The position numbers and the translations under genes were made by a program. This document shows, in pieces, positions 1-6,830 of a stretch of DNA of 12,018 bases. Origin of the DNA: an uncultured Clostridia bacterium (GTDB lineage Bacteria; Bacillota; Clostridia; Oscillospirales; Oscillospiraceae); contig CALLZZ010000439.1 in assembly GCA_937858235.1 (NCBI GenBank), positions 1 to 12,018 on the forward strand, written 5' to 3'. A model generated the notes under the pieces. It saw nothing but the letters and a program-made list of their open reading frames with translations. It was not told the DNA's origin and did not search any database. Positions within the stretch are counted from its first letter, which is position 1. Each line of letters opens with the position of its first letter.

Positions 1-195
1 CCTGAAAATGGGCGCAGCAAAGCACGGTGGGTACATCAGAGGTCCCGTCACGGTAATCCGTGTGGAACTGGCTCTGTATGTATCCCGCCGCCCTAATGCG
101 CATCTCAGGCTGTGAGATTTGATTTTCGTAGTACTTTTGGATGGGTGGTCTGACTTTTTTACTTCATTGGCCTCTCCCTTTTTCTACAGAATATC
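1..195. other. Left flank, no recognised gene
   Basis: I see no gene I can support here. The - strand has an open frame running off the left edge (codon ATG complementary to 101-103), which would encode a 34-residue stretch starting MRIRAAGYIQ. It has no convincing ribosome binding site and matches no family I know. The + strand frames are closed by stops at about 94-96 and 114-116. A T-run at about 154-159 has no hairpin in front of it. This flank may be the edge of a neighbouring element, but nothing in the sequence proves that. Confidence 0.4.
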
Positions 196-224
196 TTGTG
201 TTTCGCCAAGAAAGCCGATATAAT
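196..224 (+). promoter_or_regulatory. Sigma-A-type promoter for the ABC-3C operon
   Basis: A perfect TATAAT -10 box lies at 219-224. A 17-bp spacer separates it from TTGTGT at 196-201, a partial match to TTGACA. The expected transcription start is near 231, which gives a leader of about 150 nt before the TTG start at 379. It is the only well-formed promoter I found in the window. The call rests on box match and spacing only. Confidence 0.5.
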
Positions 225-257
225 AAATGTATAGTTTTTGGAAATGACTTTCTCGAC

Positions 258-280
258 TTGCTACAACCAAATTTTAGCAA
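258..280. repeat. Inverted repeat TTGCTA / TAGCAA in the leader
   Basis: TTGCTA at 258-263 and TAGCAA at 275-280 are perfect inverted copies separated by 11 nt. They lie downstream of the predicted transcription start. Dyads of this shape are typical operators for dimeric HTH proteins, and the HTH gene at 3647 is a candidate binder. With 6-bp arms, chance occurrence is also quite possible. Confidence 0.3.
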
Positions 281-298
281 ACCGAGCCTTTTGAAAAT

Positions 299-332
299 CG
301 GACTGGGCGGACGCGCCCGGACGCTTTCGGAC
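299..332. repeat. Four phased CGGAC repeats in the leader
   Basis: CGGAC occurs at 299-303, 308-312, 318-322 and 328-332, so the starts are spaced 9, 10 and 10 nt, close to one helical turn. The second copy overlaps a short GC-rich hairpin (GGGCG at 305-309, loop GACG, CGCCC at 314-318). The array sits between the predicted promoter and the start codon of the ABC-3C effector. It could be a cooperative operator with all sites on one DNA face, or an RNA element with repeated GGA motifs. The repeats are plainly visible; the regulatory role is inferred. Confidence 0.55.
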
Positions 333-364
333 AAATCATGAAAATCTTGTTTTTCGGTCTGGTC

Positions 365-370
365 AGGAGG
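365..370 (+). promoter_or_regulatory. AGGAGG ribosome binding site that decides a TTG start
   Basis: A perfect AGGAGG lies 8 nt before the TTG at 379. The in-frame GTG at 370 overlaps the last G of this site and so cannot be its start. The first gene of the ABC-3C operon therefore most likely begins at TTG 379. Confidence 0.65.
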
Positions 371-378
371 TGTATACT

Positions 379-1323
379 TTGACTTTTTCTGATTACGCGC
401 AGGGACTTTTTCCGTACTGCTCTTTTGGGAAAAGTGAATCTGACTACTTCACGGAGTTGGTCGGAAATTTTGTCGCGGACGCCGCGATGGATGCTTGCAG
501 ACTTCTCAAAAGAAAACCAGATACCAAGTACAGGTACGTCAAAGGAATACGCGCCATCCTTGCGAAGGACGCTCAGTATGTCTACGACCATCGTGATGTA
601 GATAAATTTTCAAGATGGCTCGATGATCGGATGAGTGACTCCGATTCATACGACAAGGTATCCGACTGGTTGGCCTCTCAGGGGATACAGTCACAAGAGC
701 AACTCCTTTCCGACGCGTGCGCGGAACTGTTGGAAAGTGTCATGCTGGGCGTCATCACGGCCGCAAAGCCGTCGCAGGATGACACAGCCACTTCGGATTC
801 CGCTTACGATACCGCACTTCTCGCGGAAATTAATGAAAAAATAAAATCGCTCCCTCGGCCAGCGGATGTGCTGAAGCCAGAGAAAGCGACTCCTGATGAA
901 AAGACCTATATCGAAGAATTATATCGTGCCTATGGAGATGCCGAAGGAATGCCTTCCTTCTCCGCCAGTGATTTTGCAACCTATCCGAATTATTCGACCG
1001 ATCTAGATGACAGACGAATTGATTTTTACGCCGCTGTTACCATTCAGCGTGGGGTATTAGAACTGGGAGATGGCAGCCTGTCAAATCAATTTGATGTGTT
1101 AAAAAGCGAGACTCTTGACGGCGTGAAAGATACCGCAAAACGTAAGCAGGATAACGGATACGAGTGTATGCTGGCCGTTATGGAGCAGGCGGCTTCTCTG
1201 CCAGTAACAAATTATGTTCTAAGCGCGTCACCGTATTGGATCAGCGGAAAGATAAAAAAAGGCGTTTGCCATCATCTGGTCAATGACGGGAAGCTCAGAT
1301 GGGTAAGGAGAAAGAATGGATGA
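379..1323 (+). CDS. ABC-3C system effector / C-terminal-domain protein
   Basis: Predicted 314-residue cytoplasmic protein, first gene of an ABC-three-component cassette. The C-terminal third (about residues 175-310) looks like an ABC-3C C-terminal domain: it has the pattern DFYAA, then FDVLKSET, then a helical stretch, ending in KKGVCHHLVNDGKLRWV. In these systems that domain links the effector to the middle component and ATPase. The N-terminal half (about 1-125) is helical and charged, with LLKRKPDTKYRYVKGIRAI near residue 45. A low-complexity Thr/Ser/Asp linker follows at about 130-145. I see no nuclease, hydrolase or nucleotidyltransferase motif, no signal peptide and no membrane segment, so the effector activity is unknown. 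The TTG start is chosen because AGGAGG lies 8 nt upstream. The gene overlaps the next one by 8 nt. The assignment is from remembered family patterns plus context. Confidence 0.78.
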   Translation: MTFSDYAQGLFPYCSFGKSESDYFTELVGNFVADAAMDACRLLKRKPDTKYRYVKGIRAILAKDAQYVYDHRDVDKFSRWLDDRMSDSDSYDKVSDWLASQGIQSQEQLLSDACAELLESVMLGVITAAKPSQDDTATSDSAYDTALLAEINEKIKSLPRPADVLKPEKATPDEKTYIEELYRAYGDAEGMPSFSASDFATYPNYSTDLDDRRIDFYAAVTIQRGVLELGDGSLSNQFDVLKSETLDGVKDTAKRKQDNGYECMLAVMEQAASLPVTNYVLSASPYWISGKIKKGVCHHLVNDGKLRWVRRKNG

Positions 1324-1780
1324 TATAACTTTGATCGGCTCCCCGTTTGAAATGTCCCTACGCATCTTGCTGATGCTGGACGAGATACCAAACGCGGAAT
1401 TGGATGAGCAGCAGATATGTTCTATTGATTTCATCTCTGTTTATGCCGCCGATTTTGGCCTGCTCGATGAAAACCTGCACGGATACGGAAGCTATCGGTT
1501 TAGTGAATTCCCGGCAAGGAAGGCGCTTGTTTCGGGGGCGCTAAAGACGCTTGTCTTAGCCGGAAATATCATTTTTTCATCAAGTAAGCGGGGATTTACC
1601 TACAAGATCAATGACGCTGGCAGGAAAATTTCACATACATTTACGAGTTCCTATGCCGGGGAGTATCGGCTCGCCGTGCGCACGGTAAGCCAGCACTACA
1701 ATACGACAAACGTAGACGCCATGTTGAGAGATATCAATCAACGTACGCTGCGGTCTATGCGGGAGGGCGCGAATGAATAG
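1316..1780 (+). CDS. ABC-3C system middle component (MC2-like)
   Basis: Small 154-residue cytoplasmic protein that should bridge the ABC ATPase and the effector. The start GSPFEMSLRILLML, followed by SIDFISVYAADFGLLDENLH and a region with FSEFPARKALVSGALKTLV, resembles middle-component family 2 of ABC-3C systems, which begins with an NPFE/SPFE helix and contains a winged-helix-like core. No catalytic motif is visible, as expected for an adaptor. ATG 1316 lies 5 nt after AAGGAG. The gene overlaps its upstream neighbour by 8 nt (ATGGATGA) and its downstream neighbour by 8 nt (ATGAATAG), which implies coupled translation and fixed stoichiometry. Size and position between effector and ATPase support the call more than sequence identity does; the exact middle-component subfamily is uncertain. 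Confidence 0.75.
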   Translation: MDDITLIGSPFEMSLRILLMLDEIPNAELDEQQICSIDFISVYAADFGLLDENLHGYGSYRFSEFPARKALVSGALKTLVLAGNIIFSSSKRGFTYKINDAGRKISHTFTSSYAGEYRLAVRTVSQHYNTTNVDAMLRDINQRTLRSMREGANE

Positions 1781-3611
1781 ATTCTACATTGAAAAACTGG
1801 TGGTTTCTGGCGGTGGACATGAAAGTTCGGTCATAGATTTTCATCCGGGATTTAATCTAGTTACCGGACCTTCCAATACAGGAAAGAGCCTTGTGATGGA
1901 CTGTATTGATTACGCTTTTGGCTTCACGCCCAAAGAAAATCATCCATCAAAGATCGTTGATAACAACAACGGGTATGAGAAGATTACGCTCTATCTTCGG
2001 ACAGCCAATGGAACCGTTATTCTGGAGCGAAAAATTGGCGAAAACAAAATCTCTGTCAGCGGTTCGGATTCTTCAATTGAACATGACTTATACAGCTTGG
2101 GCAACAACGCGAAGAAAAGCATTAATACGGTTTTCCTTCAGTTAATTGGTATTGATGGAGATCACAAGGTGCTCTCCTCTGAAAAGGGCGCTACGCAAAA
2201 ACTGACATGGCGCTCTATGCTCCACCTGTTCTTTATTCGGCAGGCCGACGTCGCGCGGGAAACGTCGGCGCTGATGGCTCCTGGCGGAATGGGGAAAACC
2301 GCGTCACCGGCTGTTCTGCTATATTTGCTGACCGGGAGAGATGCAAATAACCTTGAAAAACCGGAAGACCCCGAAATCAGTAAGGCCAAGAGAAAAGCGT
2401 TGACGGTATATATCCGTGACAAGGCCAACAGGCTTACCAGCAGACGGGAGGAACTTGAGGAGATGCTCTCCGCTGGCGGGGACACGGACGTTCGTGCCGT
2501 TATAGATAATATTCAGAAAGAAATCGCCGCGATACAAACGCAGCTCGACGCGGCCTCAAAAGAGAGTCAGCAGCTTATGTCGGAGATTTATGAGCAGAAT
2601 GGGAAACTGTCGGAGTGTAACACCGTGGTCCACAATTTTTCCGTTCTGCATCGTCAGTATCAATCCGACATAAAACGCCTGGGGTTTATTGTTGATGGTG
2701 GAGTTGGCATGCCAGCGGCATCCGTAAAAAGGCATTGTCCATTTTGCGATAGCGAAATAGAAACGAAGCCGACGCCGCAGTATATCAGCGCTTCTGCTGC
2801 CGAGCTTAACAAAATCAAGGTACATCTGTCTGAACTCGGCGAGGCGCAGCAAAGCATCGACAGACAGCAACAAGCGGTAGTTGAAACCATAAAAGCTCTT
2901 GAAACCAGGAAGGCACAGGTTGATTCCCTGATTTCAGATGATTTGCAGCCGCGTCTTTCATCATTCAAGCAGAAATTGGAAAGCAAACTTCAGTTCCTGC
3001 GGCTCTCCAGCGAACTGGATGTTGTTAAGCAAGATGAAACGCAATACAAGAGCGAGCTATTTGAAAAGGAAACTGAGGAAGAACCGGAGAATCCGAAATA
3101 TAACATCTTTGGATATTACGATTATGATCTGGTTCATGGATTTGAAACGAAGCTGATCGAAGTATTAAAAGAATCTCATATTGGCGGCGCAACCACAGCC
3201 CGTCTGAATATGAAAAACTTTGATATCGAGATCGGCGGCCTGAAAAAGGCGGTTTCCTCTGGCGGTGGCTTCTGCGGCATACTCAATACAATCACCGCGT
3301 ATTCCATGAGCGGCTATATCATTGAACAGGATGGAAAAGCTCCGGGCTTCTTTGCCGTTGACTCGGCGCTGACGCAGCTATCGGAAGCGGAACATATACA
3401 ACAAAGTGATACGATTAAACGGAACTTTGTGCAGTACCTATTGAACCACGCTAATGAACGGCAGGTTATCATGGTCGAGCAGAAAAAACGTATGCCGTTT
3501 ATTCCGCAGGAAAGTGAGAATGGCGAAATCCATGTGATTGAGTTTTCCAAAGAGAAAGATACTGGAAGATACGGTTTCTTGAATGATGTCTACAATCCGG
3601 AAGACCAATAA
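1773..3611 (+). CDS. DUF3732-type Rad50-like ABC ATPase of ABC-3C system
   Basis: Predicted 612-residue cytoplasmic ATPase of the SMC/Rad50-like class. The Walker A motif GPSNTGKS is at residues 32-39. A long split coiled coil runs through about 200-440, and near its middle a zinc-hook-like CPFC sits at 322-325. The ABC signature is represented by SSGGG at 495-499, and Walker B by FFAVDS with Asp530. The residue after that Asp, normally the catalytic Glu, is Ser531; I recall DS-type Walker B motifs in related proteins, so this may be a family trait with slow or altered hydrolysis. The protein likely senses DNA or nucleoprotein and controls the effector through the middle component. GGGAGG lies 6 nt before ATG 1773. 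It ends 35 nt before the HTH gene with no terminator between them, so co-transcription is possible. A housekeeping SMC or RecN is unlikely given the length and context. Confidence 0.88.
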   Translation: MNRFYIEKLVVSGGGHESSVIDFHPGFNLVTGPSNTGKSLVMDCIDYAFGFTPKENHPSKIVDNNNGYEKITLYLRTANGTVILERKIGENKISVSGSDSSIEHDLYSLGNNAKKSINTVFLQLIGIDGDHKVLSSEKGATQKLTWRSMLHLFFIRQADVARETSALMAPGGMGKTASPAVLLYLLTGRDANNLEKPEDPEISKAKRKALTVYIRDKANRLTSRREELEEMLSAGGDTDVRAVIDNIQKEIAAIQTQLDAASKESQQLMSEIYEQNGKLSECNTVVHNFSVLHRQYQSDIKRLGFIVDGGVGMPAASVKRHCPFCDSEIETKPTPQYISASAAELNKIKVHLSELGEAQQSIDRQQQAVVETIKALETRKAQVDSLISDDLQPRLSSFKQKLESKLQFLRLSSELDVVKQDETQYKSELFEKETEEEPENPKYNIFGYYDYDLVHGFETKLIEVLKESHIGGATTARLNMKNFDIEIGGLKKAVSSGGGFCGILNTITAYSMSGYIIEQDGKAPGFFAVDSALTQLSEAEHIQQSDTIKRNFVQYLLNHANERQVIMVEQKKRMPFIPQESENGEIHVIEFSKEKDTGRYGFLNDVYNPEDQ

Positions 3612-3646
3612 ACCCGCGATTTGCTGTATGTAAACAGGAGAAAACA

Positions 3647-3850
3647 ATGCGCATAAGTTATGAAAAGTTATGGCATATTTTGTTGGACAGGCATTTGACG
3701 AGAGAAATGTTGAGAAAACAGTGTGGAATCAGTTCAAACACAATTGCAAAACTCGGAAAAGGCCAAAATGTCACCACGGATGTCCTTTTGAAGATATGCA
3801 AGACATTGGGATGCCGCTTGGAGGACATCGCGGAGATCGTAGATAACTGA
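3647..3850 (+). CDS. Small Cro/C1-type HTH regulator
   Basis: A 67-residue single-domain DNA-binding protein. The helix-turn-helix lies at about residues 19-45: LTREMLRKQCGISSNTIAKLGKG, with a following scaffold helix VTTDVLLKICKTLGC. It ends in a short acidic tail. The family (XRE, HTH_26-like) is common beside restriction-modification and defence genes in Firmicutes, where it restrains expression. AGGAG lies 6 nt before ATG. It is 35 nt downstream of the ABC ATPase gene and is followed by 124 nt containing two inverted repeats before the SNF2 gene, so it could control the block below, the operon above, or both. No toxin gene lies next to it, so a toxin-antitoxin role is not supported. Confidence 0.88.
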   Translation: MRISYEKLWHILLDRHLTREMLRKQCGISSNTIAKLGKGQNVTTDVLLKICKTLGCRLEDIAEIVDN

Positions 3851-3859
3851 TTAGGCGTG

Positions 3860-3878
3860 AATGGCCTGACAGGCTATT
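3860..3878. promoter_or_regulatory. Palindrome between HTH and SNF2 genes
   Basis: The core GCCTG-A-CAGGC (3864-3874) is a perfect inverted repeat, extended on both sides to give 8 pairs (one G-T) around a 3-nt centre. It starts 10 nt after the HTH stop codon. As DNA it is a good operator candidate for the HTH protein. As RNA it could fold as a short hairpin followed by TT and then GC-rich sequence, which would be a weak terminator at best. Confidence 0.4.
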
Positions 3879-3898
3879 TTGCGGACTCATGTTAATTA

Positions 3899-3928
3899 CG
3901 GCCAAGCATCTCAATGACTATGCGGCCG
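3899..3928. promoter_or_regulatory. Second inverted repeat upstream of SNF2 gene
   Basis: CGGCC (3899-3903) plus GCAT (3906-3909) pairs with ATGC plus GGCCG (3920-3928), with an AA bulge in the left arm and a 10-nt loop. It ends 46 nt before the preferred SNF2 start. It may be an operator or an attenuating mRNA hairpin. No clear -35/-10 pair was found in this gap, so its role is open. Confidence 0.35.
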
Positions 3929-3974
3929 AATGAATTCGTTGAAGACGATACCCATGAAGAATAGAGGACAAAAG

Positions 3975-6818
3975 ATGACAAAATACACACCATATCAATC
4001 ACGCTATTTTGCCGAACAAATAGTGCTGAAACGCCCACAATCGAGTATTGACGGACTTGCCTCCGCTATGTCCGGTGTTAAGGTTGATTTAAACCCACAT
4101 CAGGTTGACGCAGCTTTGTTCGCTGTTAAGTCTCCATTATCGACGGGAGCTTTACTTGCCGATGAGGTTGGTCTCGGAAAAACCATCGAGGCCGGACTCG
4201 TGTTAGCTCAGTGCTGGGCGGAAAGAAAAAGACGAATTTTATTGATTGTCCCGGCGTCTTTACGTATGCAGTGGCGTAGTGAGCTTTCAGAAAAATTTTT
4301 CATTGATTCCGTGTTGATGGAATCAGCATCCTTTAACAAGGCAAAAAAGGCCGGGATGCTAAATCCTTTTGAGGTTAGAAACGCCGTGGTCATTTGCTCA
4401 TATAATTTTGCGGCTCGAAAAGATTTTGAAATCCGTAACATTTCATGGGACTTGGTCATCATGGATGAAGCTCACCGACTCAGAAATGTATACAAGCCAA
4501 ATAATGTCATGGGAAATAAATTAAAGAACGCTTTGAGCGGTAGAAAAAAGCTGCTGCTGACAGCAACTCCATTACAGAATAACTTGATGGAACTTTATGG
4601 TCTCACTAGCATCATTGATGAGCATATTTTCGGCGATGCTAAGACTTTTAGGGATATGTATGTTTCCTCAACGAACCCGGATATTCGCAACCGCAATTTA
4701 AGGAACAGGCTGCACGGTGTATGTAAACGGACCCTGCGCAAGCAGGTAACAGAGTATGTCCGATACACTAACCGTCATGCTATTTTACAGGAATATGTCC
4801 CCTCTGCAGATGAAGAAAAGCTCTACAATTTTATTTCGGAGTATCTGCAAACCGATAAGCTATATGCTTTGCCGGAGGGTCAGCGTACCCTTATTACGAT
4901 GGTGCTTAGGAAACTGTTGGCGTCATCGTCCTTTGCCATTTCCGGCACATTGAATTCGCTTATCAACCGGCTCAACGATCTTCTCAAAGGTATTGAGAGC
5001 AAACTTGATATGAGCGACTTCGACACTTACGAGGAATTGGATGACAGTGATAGTGATACTGAAGACGATGTCCTTACGGCCGACTTGGAGCATGACCGTG
5101 CCGGGATAATTAAAGAGCTGGAACGTCTCAACGAATATGCAGAATTAGCAAAGAGCATTCACAGCAACGCCAAAGGCGACAATTTGTTGTTGGCACTTGA
5201 AGAGGGATTTAACAAGATCGAAGAACTTGGCGGTCAGCGCAAAGCGGTAATTTTTACAGAGTCTCGCAGAACACAGGAATATCTGCTACGGCTGCTCTCG
5301 GATAACGGATACGACGGTAAAATCGTATTCCTCAACGGTTCAAACAGCGATGCTATATCAAAACGAATTTATAACGATTGGAAAAAGCGCCATCAGAACG
5401 ATGGAAAGCTTTCTGGCTCTAAGCAAGCAGATATGAAAGCCGCTGTTGTCGAGGAATTCCGTGACCAAGCAAGTATCCTTATTGGTACAGAGGCCGCTGC
5501 CGAAGGTATCAACCTTCAGTTCTGCAGCTTGATTGTAAATTATGACCTGCCTTGGAACCCACAGCGTATTGAACAGAGAATCGGTCGTTGCCATCGTTAT
5601 GGTCAAAAGAACGATGTTGTAGTTATAAATTTTCTCAACAGAAAAAATGCTGCCGATGTCAGAGTTTATGAGTTGCTTTCACAAAAATTTAATTTGTTCA
5701 GCGGAGTGTTTGGTTCCTCAGATGAGGTCATTGGTTCCATCGAATCAGGTGTTGATTTTGAAAAGCGTATATCGGAGATTTACCAGAAATGCAAGACCTC
5801 CGAAGAAATACAAGCCGAGTTTGATAGTCTGCAAGAAGAACTGGCAGATCAGATTAACGAAAAGATGGTACAGGCAAGGCAATCTATCCTTGAAAACTTC
5901 GATGAAGAAGTTGCAGCAAGGCTGAAGCATTGCCAAAGCGATACGATTGCCAGTCTCGACAAATTCAGCCAATGGATTTACTATTTCTTTATGATACACG
6001 GTGCCGAGCGCGTGGAACCACTCGATAAATGGAGACTTCGCTTAAAAACTTCTAACGGACATGAAAAAATCTATAATTTGAAATGGCAGGACGCTGACGA
6101 GGAAGGTGACATTTTCCTGCGTCGTGAAGACCCCCTTTATGAATCGTGGCTTTCCGAAGCGCTGCACGAAGAACTGCCGCCGGTACATATTAAATTCAAT
6201 TATGACGAATGCACACGGCACATTTCATTTTTTGACAACCATCCAAGATTGAGCGGCATCCTTTCTATTGATAAGCTGTCTTATTCCGGAATTGGTGATG
6301 AAGAGCACCTTGTTTTTTCCGCTGTGACCGAGGACGGCACCGTAGTCGATGATGCGATGCTGAATGCCATGCTGGAATTGCCCGCCCAAGTTGCCGGTCA
6401 ATGTCCGCCAGAGACAGAAGCTCTAATCACAATGCGGAAAGAACGCATTGCCATGCAGCAACAGGAGATTGAGAACGAGAACAAGCAGTATTTTCTTGAT
6501 GAGTGTACCAAGCTGGACGCATACAGCGAGGACCTAAAGGAAGGACTCCAGCGTGATCTGAAGGAGTTAAAAAAGCTGATCGCCGAGAAGAGAAAAACCT
6601 TCCGTGCCAGCACCAATCTTCCCCTTGAAGAAATGCTTGCCCTGAAGGATGAAATTAACAAGCTCGATGAGAAGCGCAAAAAGATGCAACGAGAAATCTA
6701 CGATCACGAAGATGAAATCGAGCAGCAGAATCAGCGTCTGCAGGATGAAATGCAGGAGAAGCTCAAGGGTAACTGCCAGACAGAACATATTATGACAATC
6801 TCTTTTGAGATCGTGTAG
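3975..6818 (+). CDS. SNF2-family helicase associated with type III R-M
   Basis: A 947-residue SF2 ATPase expected to translocate on dsDNA. Motif I DEVGLGKT is at residues 63-70, motif II DEAH at 164-167, motif III TATPLQ at 196-201, and motif VI QRIEQRIGRCHRYGQ at 530-544, preceded by GTEAAAEGIN (motif V). An acidic Asp/Glu linker lies at about 346-370, between the two RecA-like lobes. The last 120 residues or so are highly charged and predicted to be a coiled coil. The overall form matches the SNF2 proteins commonly encoded just before type III mod/res genes. ATG 3975 is preferred over ATG 3930 because AGAGGA lies 6 nt before it and the earlier ATG lacks such a site. Its stop overlaps the AGGAGG of mod, so the two are co-translated. 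DrmD of DISARM is a related alternative, but its partner genes are absent. Confidence 0.92.
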   Translation: MTKYTPYQSRYFAEQIVLKRPQSSIDGLASAMSGVKVDLNPHQVDAALFAVKSPLSTGALLADEVGLGKTIEAGLVLAQCWAERKRRILLIVPASLRMQWRSELSEKFFIDSVLMESASFNKAKKAGMLNPFEVRNAVVICSYNFAARKDFEIRNISWDLVIMDEAHRLRNVYKPNNVMGNKLKNALSGRKKLLLTATPLQNNLMELYGLTSIIDEHIFGDAKTFRDMYVSSTNPDIRNRNLRNRLHGVCKRTLRKQVTEYVRYTNRHAILQEYVPSADEEKLYNFISEYLQTDKLYALPEGQRTLITMVLRKLLASSSFAISGTLNSLINRLNDLLKGIESKLDMSDFDTYEELDDSDSDTEDDVLTADLEHDRAGIIKELERLNEYAELAKSIHSNAKGDNLLLALEEGFNKIEELGGQRKAVIFTESRRTQEYLLRLLSDNGYDGKIVFLNGSNSDAISKRIYNDWKKRHQNDGKLSGSKQADMKAAVVEEFRDQASILIGTEAAAEGINLQFCSLIVNYDLPWNPQRIEQRIGRCHRYGQKNDVVVINFLNRKNAADVRVYELLSQKFNLFSGVFGSSDEVIGSIESGVDFEKRISEIYQKCKTSEEIQAEFDSLQEELADQINEKMVQARQSILENFDEEVAARLKHCQSDTIASLDKFSQWIYYFFMIHGAERVEPLDKWRLRLKTSNGHEKIYNLKWQDADEEGDIFLRREDPLYESWLSEALHEELPPVHIKFNYDECTRHISFFDNHPRLSGILSIDKLSYSGIGDEEHLVFSAVTEDGTVVDDAMLNAMLELPAQVAGQCPPETEALITMRKERIAMQQQEIENENKQYFLDECTKLDAYSEDLKEGLQRDLKELKKLIAEKRKTFRASTNLPLEEMLALKDEINKLDEKRKKMQREIYDHEDEIEQQNQRLQDEMQEKLKGNCQTEHIMTISFEIV

Positions 6819-6830
6819 GAGGAAATCAAT

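Noticed and set aside
370..378. GTG start for the ABC-3C effector gene
   Set aside because: The GTG overlaps the last G of the AGGAGG site, whereas TTG 379 has that site at an ideal 8-nt spacing.
3647..3850. Antitoxin of a toxin-antitoxin pair
   Set aside because: No small toxin-like frame lies next to it on either strand; the adjacent genes are a large ATPase and a large helicase.
3930..3974. Longer N-terminus for the SNF2 gene from ATG 3930
   Set aside because: No ribosome binding site precedes it. ATG 3975 has AGAGGA at 6 nt and gives the N-terminus expected for the family.
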